The position numbers and the translations under genes are program-made. Shown here in pieces: positions 42,377 through 51,704 of a DNA stretch of 64,000 nt (the first letter of the stretch is position 1; each line of letters begins with the position of its first letter). The DNA is from an uncultured Eremococcus sp. (lineage in GTDB: Bacteria > Bacillota > Bacilli > Lactobacillales > Aerococcaceae): contig CALUDO010000006.1 of assembly GCA_943914835.1 (NCBI GenBank), positions 24,717 to 88,716 on the forward strand, in the 5' to 3' direction. The notes beneath the pieces are model-generated. The model saw only the letters and a list, made by a program, of their open reading frames with translations, made no database searches and had not been told where the DNA came from.

Positions 42377-43150
42377 GTGGATTATCAAATACACCATTTA
42401 GTTGAAGTTTGGTTGAGTGAGATTGGCCGGATGCTTCGGGCCTCTCTTGATCGGGACTTGGAGGTTCAAGAGAAGACCAGCCACGCAGATTTAGTGACGG
42501 AAATGGATAAACAAGTCGAAGCATATCTTATTCAACAAATTCGCCACCACTTTCCCCAAGACAGAATCTTGGGAGAGGAAGGGCAAGGTGATCCGATTGA
42601 GGATACTCGGGGACGAATTTGGATTATTGATCCAATTGATGGTACCTTGAATTTCGTCAAACAAGGGAATTATTTCGCGACGATGATTGGTATCTACCAA
42701 GATGGCCAAGCCAAGGCGGGCTATATTTATGACGTCATGCGGGATGACCTTTACTATGGGATTGTAGGTGAAGGGGTCTATTTAAACCATCAAGCCTTGC
42801 AACCCAGTTTAGACCATCAATTGGAGGATGCCTTGCTCCTCATTAACCAACACCATTGGACTACGGATGACCCAGGCTTAGGAGCCCTTATTGAAGCCTC
42901 CTTGGCTAGCAGGGGGTATGGATCAGCCGCCATGGAAATTATCGCCCTCTTAAGGGGAGAGGCGTCCATCTATTATGCTGTCCGACTTCAGCCCTGGGAT
43001 TTTGCTGCCGGCCTAGCCATCTTTACCCAGTTGGGGCTTACGGTTAGTGACCGCTCGGGAAATGATCTCAACCTACTTCAAGCCAGTTCCGTTGTCTTCA
43101 CCCACCCTGACCTTCACCCTCAAGTGATGCAAGTATTAAATCAAGAATAG
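42377..43150 (+). CDS. Inositol monophosphatase family protein
   Basis: A 257-residue metal-dependent phosphatase of the SuhB/IMPase family. Metal and substrate motifs: DLVTEMDKQVE near residue 38, GEEG near 67, IDPIDGTLNF near 85-95 and PWDFAAGLAI near 210. The GTG start directly follows the stop of the UPF0223 gene and lacks a strong ribosome site, so expression probably depends on coupling. The substrate may be inositol phosphate, NADP or another small phosphate; it cannot be settled from the sequence. Confidence 0.9.
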   Translation: MDYQIHHLVEVWLSEIGRMLRASLDRDLEVQEKTSHADLVTEMDKQVEAYLIQQIRHHFPQDRILGEEGQGDPIEDTRGRIWIIDPIDGTLNFVKQGNYFATMIGIYQDGQAKAGYIYDVMRDDLYYGIVGEGVYLNHQALQPSLDHQLEDALLLINQHHWTTDDPGLGALIEASLASRGYGSAAMEIIALLRGEASIYYAVRLQPWDFAAGLAIFTQLGLTVSDRSGNDLNLLQASSVVFTHPDLHPQVMQVLNQE

Positions 43151-43166
43151 ATAAAGAGGAATATAT

Positions 43167-45002
43167 ATGACTAAAAGAACAGATATTCGTAACATTGCCA
43201 TTATCGCCCACGTTGACCACGGTAAAACGACCCTGGTAGATGAACTTTTGAAACAATCTTCAACCTTGGATGCTCGGGCTCACCTAGATGAAAGGGCCAT
43301 GGACTCCAATGATATTGAAAAAGAACGGGGGATCACTATCCTAGCTAAGAATACGGCTGTGGATTATAAGGGAACTCGGATTAATATTCTAGATACGCCA
43401 GGACACGCGGACTTTGGTGGAGAAGTCGAGCGTATCTTATCTATGGTCGACGGAGTTGTCCTAGTGGTGGATGCCTATGAAGGAACCATGCCTCAGACCC
43501 GTTTTGTTCTGAAGAAGGCCCTCGAACAAGGGGTTGTTCCTGTAGTGGTTGTCAACAAAATTGATAAACCGGCCGCTCGTCCTGCAGAAGTCGTTGATGA
43601 GGTCTTAGAGCTCTTTATTGAATTAGGGGCCGATAATGATCAGATTGAATTCCCTGTAGTCTATGCCTCTGCTTTAAATGGAACCTCTTCAGCTTCAGAT
43701 GATCCAGCAGACCAAGAAGATTCCATGGACGCTATTTTTGATGCGGTCTTAGACCATATCCCAGCTCCAGAGGATAATTCAGATGAACCTCTCCAATTTC
43801 AAGTTTCTCTCTTGGATTATAATGATTACGTGGGACGTATTGGGATTGGTCGAGTTTTCCGCGGGACAATCCATGTTGGGGATAATGTTACCTTGGTCAA
43901 GGCTGATGGCAGTCATAAGAACTTCCGCGTGACCAAGATCCACGGCTTCTTTGGCCTAGACCGACAAGAAATCCAAGAAGCTAAGGCAGGAGACTTGATC
44001 GCCTTATCAGGTATGGATGATATCTTCGTAGGAGAGTCTGTAGTAGATCCACAACATATTGAACCTCTTCCCATTCTCCATATTGATGAACCAACACTTG
44101 AAATGACTTTCAGAACCAATGATTCTCCTTTTGCTGGACGGGAAGGCAAATATGTCACGGCGCGAAACTTAGAGGATCGCTTAATGCAGGAATTGCAAAC
44201 CGATGTCTCTCTCCGGGTAGATCCTGGTGAAACCCCAGATGCCTTTGTAGTCTCTGGACGTGGGGAACTTCATTTATCAATTCTTATTGAGAATATGCGT
44301 CGTCAAGGGTATGAATTCCAGGTGTCCCGTCCTAAAGTAATTGTCCGAGAAATTGACGGTCTACAATGTGAGCCTTTTGAACGAGTACAAATCGATACTC
44401 CTGAGGAATATATGGGGTCGATTATAGAAGCCATGGGGAATCGGAAGGCTGAAATGGCGGATATGGTTCATACTGGGAATGGCCAAGTTCGTTTGGTTTT
44501 CTTAGTTCCTGCTAGAGGATTGATTGGCTTTACGACTGAATTTATGTCCATGACTCGTGGCTACGGTATTATGAACCATACCTTTGATGAATACCGGCCT
44601 CTGATTGATGCGTCCATTGGTCGCAGACGGAATGGGGCTTTGGTATCGATTGAATCTGGTCAAGCAACAACCTATAGTATTATGAATATCGAAGATCGAG
44701 GGACAATCTTTGTGAATCCCGGAACTGAAGTCTATGGTGGTATGATTGTCGGCGAACATAGCCGAGAAAATGACCTAACCGTGAATATTACCAAGGCTAA
44801 GAACTTGACCAATGTTCGTTCCGCGACAAAAGATCAAACCTCTGTGATTAAACAGCCTCGAATTTTAACCTTAGAAGAATCCTTAGAGTTTATGGATGAG
44901 GATGAATATTGTGAAGTAACTCCTGAATCTATTCGTTTGCGTAAGCAAATCCTAGATAAATCGGCCCGTGCTAAGGCGGCCAAGCGTGATAAGAAAGACT
45001 AG
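43167..45002 (+). CDS. typA: Translational GTPase TypA/BipA
   Basis: A 611-residue ribosome-associated GTPase involved in 50S assembly and stress or cold responses. G motifs: AHVDHGKTTL near residue 15, switch II DTPGHADFGG near 75, NKIDKPAARP near 130. EF-G-like domains and the BipA C-terminal domain (ARGLIGFTTEFMSMTRGYG near 455) complete it. The basic C-terminus is usual. AAAGAGG is the ribosome site. Confidence 0.98.
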   Translation: MTKRTDIRNIAIIAHVDHGKTTLVDELLKQSSTLDARAHLDERAMDSNDIEKERGITILAKNTAVDYKGTRINILDTPGHADFGGEVERILSMVDGVVLVVDAYEGTMPQTRFVLKKALEQGVVPVVVVNKIDKPAARPAEVVDEVLELFIELGADNDQIEFPVVYASALNGTSSASDDPADQEDSMDAIFDAVLDHIPAPEDNSDEPLQFQVSLLDYNDYVGRIGIGRVFRGTIHVGDNVTLVKADGSHKNFRVTKIHGFFGLDRQEIQEAKAGDLIALSGMDDIFVGESVVDPQHIEPLPILHIDEPTLEMTFRTNDSPFAGREGKYVTARNLEDRLMQELQTDVSLRVDPGETPDAFVVSGRGELHLSILIENMRRQGYEFQVSRPKVIVREIDGLQCEPFERVQIDTPEEYMGSIIEAMGNRKAEMADMVHTGNGQVRLVFLVPARGLIGFTTEFMSMTRGYGIMNHTFDEYRPLIDASIGRRRNGALVSIESGQATTYSIMNIEDRGTIFVNPGTEVYGGMIVGEHSRENDLTVNITKAKNLTNVRSATKDQTSVIKQPRILTLEESLEFMDEDEYCEVTPESIRLRKQILDKSARAKAAKRDKKD

Positions 45003-45079
45003 GGTGAGCATATCTTTTCCCAACTTGTGCTTAGGATGATATGATAAAGTTATAGAAATTATATAGGAGGAATATAATA

Positions 45080-45682
45080 ATGGCTTTTGAATTACCAGAA
45101 TTACCTTATGCTTATGATGCTTTAGAACCTGTGATTGATAAAGAGACCATGACCTTGCACCATGACAAGCACCACAATACTTATGTTACTAAGTTGAATG
45201 CTGCCATCGAAGGTAGTGACTTAGAGAATAAATCAATTGAAGAGATTATTGCAAATCTAGACCAAGTCCCTGAAGATATTCAAACAGCTGTGCGTAATAA
45301 TGGTGGAGGACACTTAAACCACACCTTATTCTGGGAAGAACTACAGGCCCCAAGTGAAGATAAGCAAATTCCTGAAGATCTTAAAGCAAAAATTGAAGCT
45401 GACTTCGGTTCATTCGAAGAATTTAAAAAGACCTTCTCTGAAGCAGCAGCTGGCCAATTTGGTTCCGGTTGGGCTTGGTTGGTTGATAACAATGGTAAAT
45501 TAGAAGTTCTTGGAACCCCTAACCAAGACAACCCAATTTCTCAAGGTAAGAAACCACTTCTTGGCTTAGATGTTTGGGAACATGCTTACTACTTAACTTA
45601 TAAGAATGCACGTCCAGATTATATTGAAGCCTTCTGGAAAGTTGTTAATTGGGACAAGGTTGCTGAACGTTTAAACGCTTAA
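45080..45682 (+). CDS. sodA: Superoxide dismutase, Mn/Fe type
   Basis: A 200-residue Mn/Fe superoxide dismutase that converts superoxide to peroxide and oxygen in the cytoplasm. Metal ligands: His in HHDKHHNTY near residue 27, His in GGGHLNHTLFW near 78-82, and Asp and His in LDVWEHAYYL near 160. The GGGHLNH context favours manganese, but this is not conclusive. AGGAGG precedes it, and it has its own terminator. Confidence 0.97.
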   Translation: MAFELPELPYAYDALEPVIDKETMTLHHDKHHNTYVTKLNAAIEGSDLENKSIEEIIANLDQVPEDIQTAVRNNGGGHLNHTLFWEELQAPSEDKQIPEDLKAKIEADFGSFEEFKKTFSEAAAGQFGSGWAWLVDNNGKLEVLGTPNQDNPISQGKKPLLGLDVWEHAYYLTYKNARPDYIEAFWKVVNWDKVAERLNA

Positions 45683-45696
45683 TTTTATTCGGTTCA

Positions 45697-45731
45697 AGAG
45701 TCTGAGACATCATGTCTCAGACTCTTTTTTT
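45697..45731 (+). terminator. Rho-independent terminator after sodA
   Basis: Stem AGAGTCTGAGACA with TGTCTCAGACTCT (13 bp perfect), 3-base loop, then seven T. Confidence 0.93.
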
Positions 45732-45759
45732 ATGTGTGCTGTGACTTCTTGACTTATGA

Positions 45760-45765
45760 TATAAT
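45760..45765 (+). promoter_or_regulatory. Possible -10 box for ftsW operon
   Basis: A perfect TATAAT about 28 bases before the ftsW GTG. The -35 at normal spacing is poor. Confidence 0.4.
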
Positions 45766-45793
45766 AAGGGTTGAATGATGTGGAGGTGGGAGT

Positions 45794-47044
45794 GTGGAGA
45801 AATCCGCTCATACAAGGAACTGGTTATCCAGATTTAAAAGGAGTTATAAAGAAGTCATTCGTTGGATGGATTGGCCTCTCTTTTTTGTTAGTTTTCTGCT
45901 AATTGTTCTTGGTTTGATTATGATTTTCTCGGCCACATCCACCCAAACCTTGACGGGTGGTTTGAATAATCCCTTTTCTTTTCTACTGACTCAAGGTGTG
46001 GCTCTACTACTGGGCTTAATGCTTGCCCTGATCCTTCTATTAATCCCCTATTACTTTCTTAAAGATTTTCGGTCTCTCTTGACCGCGATGGCTTTTGTGA
46101 CCCTCTTACTAGTGGCAACCTTGCTTCTAGCTGATACGGTCAATGGTGCGCGTTCCTGGCTGTCAATCGCAGGCTTTAGTTTACAAATTTCAGAATTTGT
46201 TAAACCCTTAGGTATTATGGTAATGGCCTGGTTTCTGGTAAATAATGAAAGAGAGGTTAAATTAGCCTTGAATGGCCAAGTGCCGCTGCAAATGTATACC
46301 CTCTTAGGACTCTTAATTTTGGATCTTGGTTTAATTTTTCTCCAACCAGACTTAGGTATGGTTTTGATTATTCTAGCTGTCATCATTATGATGACATTGG
46401 CTCAACGGTCCTTGAAGATAAACTTAGGAATTTTTGCTTGTGTGGGACTACTTTATGCCTTGATGTATAATTATTTCTCAGGTTACCAAACGGCTTCTCA
46501 GAGTTATCAGATTAATCGATTCTTAGCCATGGTTGATCCCTTTAAGTTCCGTCAAGGAATTGGTTATCAAATCATTAATGGCTACCATGCCTTCTCTAAT
46601 GGAGGATGGTTCGGGGTCGGATTAGGGCGAAGTCAAATGAAACAAGGATATATACCAGCTGTTCACAACGATTTTATCTTAGCTTTGGTGGGAGAAGAGT
46701 TGGGTTTATTGGGTGTTCTTTTAGTCTTGGCTTTATATTTCTATCTGATATACCGTCTACTTCGCTGGGCCAGTCAAGCCAAGGATTCCTACCGTTCCAA
46801 AGTCCTTTTAGGAATAGGCTTGCTATTTTTTATTCAAATGACAGTGAATATCGGAGGGATTACTGGGATTCTACCCTTAACTGGAGTGACTCTGCCCTTC
46901 CTATCCTATGGAGGTACTTCAGCGATGGTTTTCCTAACTACCTTAGGCTTAGCTCAACGAATAATTATTCAGGAACGTAAGGATCACCACCATCACTTGA
47001 ATCTTGTCTATTCTAAAGCTAAAGGAGGTCACCATGGAATTTAA
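45794..47044 (+). CDS. ftsW: SEDS family peptidoglycan polymerase FtsW
   Basis: A 416-residue SEDS glycosyltransferase with about ten membrane helices. Family marks: GARSWL near residue 117, QPDLGMVL near 187 and the C-terminal PFLSYGGTSAMVFL near 375. FtsW is chosen over RodA because it stands beside ylbG-rsmD-coaD, as in related genera; sequence alone leaves RodA possible. The GTG start has GGAGGTGGGAG just upstream. The coding end carries an AAAGGAGGTCACC site that serves the next gene, which overlaps by 11 bases. Confidence 0.87.
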   Translation: MEKSAHTRNWLSRFKRSYKEVIRWMDWPLFFVSFLLIVLGLIMIFSATSTQTLTGGLNNPFSFLLTQGVALLLGLMLALILLLIPYYFLKDFRSLLTAMAFVTLLLVATLLLADTVNGARSWLSIAGFSLQISEFVKPLGIMVMAWFLVNNEREVKLALNGQVPLQMYTLLGLLILDLGLIFLQPDLGMVLIILAVIIMMTLAQRSLKINLGIFACVGLLYALMYNYFSGYQTASQSYQINRFLAMVDPFKFRQGIGYQIINGYHAFSNGGWFGVGLGRSQMKQGYIPAVHNDFILALVGEELGLLGVLLVLALYFYLIYRLLRWASQAKDSYRSKVLLGIGLLFFIQMTVNIGGITGILPLTGVTLPFLSYGGTSAMVFLTTLGLAQRIIIQERKDHHHHLNLVYSKAKGGHHGI

Positions 47045-47390
47045 TCGAATTCAAAGACAGGCTTTAATTGTTTGGCTTTATACAACTAAACAATTGAAGC
47101 AATTAAAGAAATATGGGAATGTTCATTATGTTAGCCGACGTATGAAATATGCTGTTGTCTATGTAAATGATCATGAAGCTGATGTTTTGGCTGAAGCCTT
47201 GGAGAAGTTACACTTTGTTAGAAGTGTTGATCAGTCTCGTTTGGGAGATATTGACTTTGATTTTTCTAAAGCCTTGTCAGAACTAGATAACCATGGGAAT
47301 TATTTGAAGTCCTTGAGAAGTCAAGATCGGTCGATGGCAGAAATTGTATCTGATTTGAAGTCTGCGTCAGATACCAATGAAAAGGATTAG
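47034..47390 (+). CDS. ylbG: YlbG family protein
   Basis: A 118-residue cytoplasmic protein of the YlbG (DUF2129) family, function unknown. The core RQALIVWLYTTKQLKQLKKYG and the following HYVSRRMKYAVVYVN are typical. I start it at ATG 47034 because a near-perfect ribosome site (AAAGGAGGTCACC) lies immediately upstream; the frame extends further upstream inside ftsW without such a site. Overlap with ftsW is 11 bases. Confidence 0.85.
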   Translation: MEFNRIQRQALIVWLYTTKQLKQLKKYGNVHYVSRRMKYAVVYVNDHEADVLAEALEKLHFVRSVDQSRLGDIDFDFSKALSELDNHGNYLKSLRSQDRSMAEIVSDLKSASDTNEKD

Positions 47391-47399
47391 GTGGTTTCG

Positions 47400-47966
47400 A
47401 TGCGTGTAGTAGCCGGTGAATATGGAAGTCGTCCTTTAAAAGCTGTTCCTGGTAAGACAACCCGTCCGACATCTGATAAAGTCAAAGAAAGTATGTTTAA
47501 CCTCCTAGGGCATTATTTTGACGGAGGCATTTGCCTAGACTTCTATGGAGGTAGTGGAGGACTGGCTATTGAAGCAGTGTCTCGGGGCATGGACCAGGCT
47601 GTGATTACTGAGCGTTACCGTCCTGCTCAGGAAACCATTGAAGAGAATATTGCCATGACCAAGGAAAAAGATAAATTCCATCTGCTTAAGGGTTCCAATC
47701 GTCAGGCGCTTCTGACTTGGGCTAGGACCAGGGAAATCCGTTTCAACCTGGTTCTTCTAGACCCTCCTTATGCTAAGCAGAAGATTGAAGAAGATATTCT
47801 TTGGTTAGAAGACCATGATATGCTGGCGAAAAATTGTCAAATCCTTTGCGAGACAGGGAGTGACCTAAGATTACCAGAGTCACTCGGTGAATGGACTTGT
47901 CAACGAATGAAAGAATATGGACAAACTCGATTATGGTTGTATGAAAGGAAAACACATGACGCATAA
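47400..47966 (+). CDS. rsmD: 16S rRNA (guanine(966)-N(2))-methyltransferase RsmD
   Basis: A 188-residue SAM-dependent enzyme that methylates G966 of 16S rRNA. The N-terminal MRVVAGEYGSRPLKAVPG, the SAM loop DFYGGSGGLAIEAVSRG near residue 42 and the catalytic LLDPPYAKQ near 120 are conserved. ATG 47400 is preferred over the GTG nine bases upstream, since AGGTGG lies five bases before it. The 3' end overlaps coaD by 11 bases. Confidence 0.95.
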   Translation: MRVVAGEYGSRPLKAVPGKTTRPTSDKVKESMFNLLGHYFDGGICLDFYGGSGGLAIEAVSRGMDQAVITERYRPAQETIEENIAMTKEKDKFHLLKGSNRQALLTWARTREIRFNLVLLDPPYAKQKIEEDILWLEDHDMLAKNCQILCETGSDLRLPESLGEWTCQRMKEYGQTRLWLYERKTHDA

Positions 47967-48453
47967 AAAAGGCCTCTATGTTGGTTCGTTTGACCCTGTC
48001 ACTTTAGGGCATATCAATGTGATTGAACGAGCCAGTCATTTATTTGATCAACTGACTGTCCTAGTAGCCACTAATACAAGTAAGAAGTATTTATTTGACT
48101 TAGAAGAACGTTTAGATTTACTTAAGCAATCTTGTGGGCATATAGAAAATCTTGAGATTGGGATTCTAGAGGGAGAACTGGTAGCGGACTATGTACGAAG
48201 AGAAGGCGTCACCGCAGTGGTTCGTGGCCTTCGAACTATGAAGGATTTTGAATACGAGGAGGCTATCGCTGCAGGAAACCGAGATCAATTTTCTGACTTT
48301 GAAACAGTCTTTCTTATGGCGGATCCTGCTTACCGTCACCTATCTTCAAGTATGATTAAGGAAATTGCCTATTTCAAAGGGAATATCCAAAGCATGGTTC
48401 CCGCTTTTGTGGAAAGTGCAATTAAGGAAAAATTGAAGGACAGTCAAATCTAA
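47956..48453 (+). CDS. coaD: Phosphopantetheine adenylyltransferase
   Basis: A 165-residue nucleotidyltransferase that adds AMP to 4'-phosphopantetheine, the fourth step of CoA synthesis. GSFDPVTLGHINVI holds the (H/T)xGH motif near residue 17, and HLSSSMIKEIA near 128 is the ISSTxxR-like phosphate loop. RGLRTMKDFEYE near 88 is conserved. The start is ATG 47956, with GAAAGGAAAACAC upstream inside rsmD. Confidence 0.96.
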   Translation: MTHKKGLYVGSFDPVTLGHINVIERASHLFDQLTVLVATNTSKKYLFDLEERLDLLKQSCGHIENLEIGILEGELVADYVRREGVTAVVRGLRTMKDFEYEEAIAAGNRDQFSDFETVFLMADPAYRHLSSSMIKEIAYFKGNIQSMVPAFVESAIKEKLKDSQI

Positions 48454-48465
48454 CCAAAGAAATTT

Positions 48466-48496
48466 CAAAAACACAGGCAGATGCCTGTGTTTTTTT
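48466..48496 (+). terminator. Rho-independent terminator after coaD
   Basis: AAAAACACAGGCA with TGCCTGTGTTTTTT, a 13-bp stem around a 2-base loop. Confidence 0.92.
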
Positions 48497-48547
48497 CGTG
48501 GAATGCAATCTATTTGATGTATTTAAGATTAGGTCAGGAGGGGTTAG

Positions 48548-49255
48548 ATGAAAGAATGGTTGAATGGTAATCGACGGGCTTATATCATTATAATAGGTGG
48601 GCTAATCAGCTTAAGTATTTTGTTTTTAGTCTTCTGGCAAGTTTTTGGGCACCAGTCTCAAGAGATGATTTCTTTAAATACATCCTCTCCTGGACAGGAT
48701 AAGCTGGTTTTAGCGAGTCATGATTCTCAGAATTTACTGGGCCAGGAAGAAGAAGGGGTTGGAGGAGAAACTTCCCAGAGTCATCAAGCGTCAGAAGATA
48801 CAGACGAAGGCTTTATTTATGTAGATATTAAAGGAGAGGTGGAGGAACCGGGAGTTTATTCATTGCCCCAGGGGAGTCGCCTATTTGATTTAATAGATCA
48901 GGCGGGGGGACTGACTGCGGAGTCTAATCAGAAGTTAATTAATCAAGCACTTATTTTAGAAGACCAATCTTCGGTGTATATCCCCTCCATCTATGAGCAA
49001 GAGACCCCGGACGATACATCTGCAGACTTAATTAATTCTGCAGATAGTCAGGCGGGGGATAAAGAACAGGTTAACATTAATACCGCTGACCAGACCAGTC
49101 TGGAGACCTTGCCCAATATAGGGCCTTCTAAAGCTCAAGCAATTATACAATTTCGGGAAGAAAATGGATCATTCACCCAAAAAGAGCAATTAATGGAGGT
49201 GCCTGGAATTGGGCAGAGAACTTATGATAGATTGGTAGAATCGATCTGCCTATGA
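48548..49255 (+). CDS. comEA: Competence protein ComEA
   Basis: A 235-residue membrane-anchored DNA receptor for transformation. N-terminal helix near residues 12-32 (YIIIIGGLISLSILFLVF), acidic/Gln-rich spacer, SLBB-type domain near 95-145 (YVDIKGEVEEPGVYSL) and two helix-hairpin-helix motifs near 175-235 (VNINTADQTSLETLPNIG and LMEVPGIGQRTYDRL) that bind double-stranded DNA. AGGAGGGG precedes it. comEC overlaps its stop by four bases. No comEB lies between, as is usual in lactic acid bacteria. Confidence 0.94.
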   Translation: MKEWLNGNRRAYIIIIGGLISLSILFLVFWQVFGHQSQEMISLNTSSPGQDKLVLASHDSQNLLGQEEEGVGGETSQSHQASEDTDEGFIYVDIKGEVEEPGVYSLPQGSRLFDLIDQAGGLTAESNQKLINQALILEDQSSVYIPSIYEQETPDDTSADLINSADSQAGDKEQVNINTADQTSLETLPNIGPSKAQAIIQFREENGSFTQKEQLMEVPGIGQRTYDRLVESICL

Positions 49256-51567
49256 GTATCGGGGGTCGGTTTTTATCTGATATACAAGGAAGGTGGCCCT
49301 TTCTCTTAATAAACCAAGTTCTTTTCTTATTAGCGATACAAGGTGGGATAGTCTGGTTAGGATTGATTGCCATGCTGGTCTTTCTTCGAATTGCCTCTCT
49401 TTCCAAGGGGCAGGCTTGCTTGAATGTTTTCTTATTGGGGATGACCTTTGGGTCCTTTGTATTTGGCCAGTATCAAGCAGCTAAAATTAAGGAATTACCT
49501 GTAGAAGATCAAAGTTTTCAGCTACAAATTACCTACCAACCCTATGAGAATTATCGTCGATCTGATTATCTACAAGGTCAGGAAGTAGTATCAATTGAGG
49601 GTCGGGAGGTGAAGGTTCAATGGTCTTATTTTATAAAGGAAGCGATAGACTGGGAACTAGACCGTCCTCAAACTTTACGGGTAAAGGGAAAGATGAAGAG
49701 ACCTGAATCAGCGCGTAATTTTCATGTTTTCGACTACCAAGAATACTTAGCCAGTCAGAATATATATTGGGTGTACCTAATAGAAGAAGTGGCGGAGGTT
49801 GAACCAGCCGATGGGTCAATATTGGAGCAATGTCGTTGGATGATTTTAGATCGTCTATATTGTCAAAGAGATTCAATATGGTTAGGCTTCCATCAGAAGC
49901 TCATTTGGAATATGAACGCTGAGGTCTATCAAAGCCATCGAGACCTATTAGCCGGTTTAGGTATCTTACACTTCTTTGCGATTTCAGGTTTCCATGTGCA
50001 TTATTTGAAGGACCTTATAAAAAGAGGGCTCTTACGTCTTGGACTTGCTCAAGATTATCTACCATGGCTACTAGGTTTATTCATTTTGATTTATGGTTAT
50101 CTCATTGCTTGGCCCTTAGGCATGGTGCGGGTAACTTTGATGACCTTAGCCAGGAAATTAGTAGACTTCTTTGATTTACCCTTAAGCCCCTTAGACACAT
50201 ATGCTGCCCTCCTCGTCGCTGTCTTAATCTTTAAACCAAGCTTAATAAGTTCTCTAGCTTTCGCTTTAAGTTATGGCATTACTTTTTTGTTGAAGATTTA
50301 TCGCCCTTTAAGTCATGGCCCCAGATGGCGGTCCTTAGAGTTGACACTTCTGTGCCTTCTGTATACCTGGCCAATAACCCTAAGCCTTAACTTTCAAATT
50401 AATGGGTTACAAGTACTTCTTGTTTGCTTGGCGGGTCTAGTTTTCGAAAGGATTATCATGCCAATCATGTTGCTGACGACTGGGCTGGTTCTCAGCCTAG
50501 GTCCTGACTCACATTTTTTTGTGTGGCTTGATGAATGTCTTCAATTATTCCCCTGGGACTTTTCAAAGTTGATAGGAGTCTTTACCTTTACAGTCGGGTC
50601 GCCAAGTCAAGAACAGGTCTTTTTGCTACTGATGCTATTGGTAATTTTTATTATTTACTTTCACAAATACCCCATTCAGGTGGGGGGCCTGCTTTTACTA
50701 GTTTATACTTCTGTACTTATTTTTGGTTTTCAGATAAGTTTAGGGGACCGGATGACTATCTTGGATGTTGGGCAGGGAGACAGCCTCTTGTATCAACCAG
50801 GTCTTAGTCGTCAAGCCTGGTTAGTGGATACTGGAGGACGGTATCAGTACTCTAGTGGAGATATAGATTCAAAGTTTGCACAAAAGAATTTACTTCCATC
50901 CTTAAAGGCGCTCGGGGTTGCTAGGATTACTGGTTTAGTTATCACCCACCCTGACATAGACCATATAGGAAATTTGGTCAGCTTATTAGAGACTATTCCT
51001 GTTCAACATATTTATGTATCTTCTTATACTTACCAAGATCCTATGTTTCAGAGCAATCTAAATTTGATTAAAGCGAAGGGCTGTCAAGTCCACATCATCC
51101 CTCCAAATTCTCACCTGGCCATCAGTCAGCAAATACAAATCATTTCTTTGAAGGATTCGGGAGTAGATTACTTAGAAGATGAGTCCAATAATTCTTCTCT
51201 GCTTACTTATTTCCAAACCCAGTCATTTTCATTATTGGCTATGGGAGACTTGGCCATGTCCATGGAGGATGATTTACTCCTTAGCTATCCAAATATTGAG
51301 ACGGATTTTCTTAAAGTAGGCCACCATGGCAGTCGCCGGTCCACCAGCTCAGCCTTGTTAAAAGATTTTAAGGTTGGTGCCGCTTTAATCTCTGCAGGCC
51401 CAAATAATCGCTATGGGCACCCTCATCCGGAACTTAAGAAGAGATTAGACGACTTAGAAATTCCTAGCTGGTCTACAGATCAGTATGGAGCTATTCAGTT
51501 ATTAGGAAAATCTGGGAGTCAAGTATATATAGAGACGTGTCTATATCCTAAAGGAGACCCTCAGTGA
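49252..51567 (+). CDS. comEC: DNA internalization channel ComEC
   Basis: A 771-residue membrane protein forming the channel for single-stranded DNA uptake. An N-terminal OB-like external part (about 75-190), the Competence domain with several membrane helices (ILHFFAISGFHVHYLKDLI near 242) and a C-terminal metallo-beta-lactamase-like domain (about 500-760) with ILDVGQGDSLL, THPDIDHIGN and KVGHHGSRRST are all present. The start ATGA overlaps the comEA stop. The gene is intact over the family's full length, so uptake competence is possible, though no pilus or regulator genes lie in this window. Confidence 0.95.
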   Translation: MSIGGRFLSDIQGRWPFLLINQVLFLLAIQGGIVWLGLIAMLVFLRIASLSKGQACLNVFLLGMTFGSFVFGQYQAAKIKELPVEDQSFQLQITYQPYENYRRSDYLQGQEVVSIEGREVKVQWSYFIKEAIDWELDRPQTLRVKGKMKRPESARNFHVFDYQEYLASQNIYWVYLIEEVAEVEPADGSILEQCRWMILDRLYCQRDSIWLGFHQKLIWNMNAEVYQSHRDLLAGLGILHFFAISGFHVHYLKDLIKRGLLRLGLAQDYLPWLLGLFILIYGYLIAWPLGMVRVTLMTLARKLVDFFDLPLSPLDTYAALLVAVLIFKPSLISSLAFALSYGITFLLKIYRPLSHGPRWRSLELTLLCLLYTWPITLSLNFQINGLQVLLVCLAGLVFERIIMPIMLLTTGLVLSLGPDSHFFVWLDECLQLFPWDFSKLIGVFTFTVGSPSQEQVFLLLMLLVIFIIYFHKYPIQVGGLLLLVYTSVLIFGFQISLGDRMTILDVGQGDSLLYQPGLSRQAWLVDTGGRYQYSSGDIDSKFAQKNLLPSLKALGVARITGLVITHPDIDHIGNLVSLLETIPVQHIYVSSYTYQDPMFQSNLNLIKAKGCQVHIIPPNSHLAISQQIQIISLKDSGVDYLEDESNNSSLLTYFQTQSFSLLAMGDLAMSMEDDLLLSYPNIETDFLKVGHHGSRRSTSSALLKDFKVGAALISAGPNNRYGHPHPELKKRLDDLEIPSWSTDQYGAIQLLGKSGSQVYIETCLYPKGDPQ

Positions 51568-51704
51568 TTTAAGAGAACTCAAATATAATTTATTTAACAT
51601 TCACAACGATTTAATGACAAGTCTATTAATGATATTTTACTTTTGCATCTGCATCAGTTAGAATTAAAAGTGGTTATAAAGTCGTAGAAGGGGGTTGGTT
51701 CTGA

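Noticed and set aside
46606..46980. Open frame of 124 codons in another frame of ftsW
   Set aside because: Shadow of a conserved SEDS protein; no start signal, and Ser/Arg-rich composition typical of out-of-frame reading.
48548..51567. A comEB gene expected between comEA and comEC
   Set aside because: The two genes overlap by four bases, so there is no room; absence is common in lactic acid bacteria and not an anomaly.
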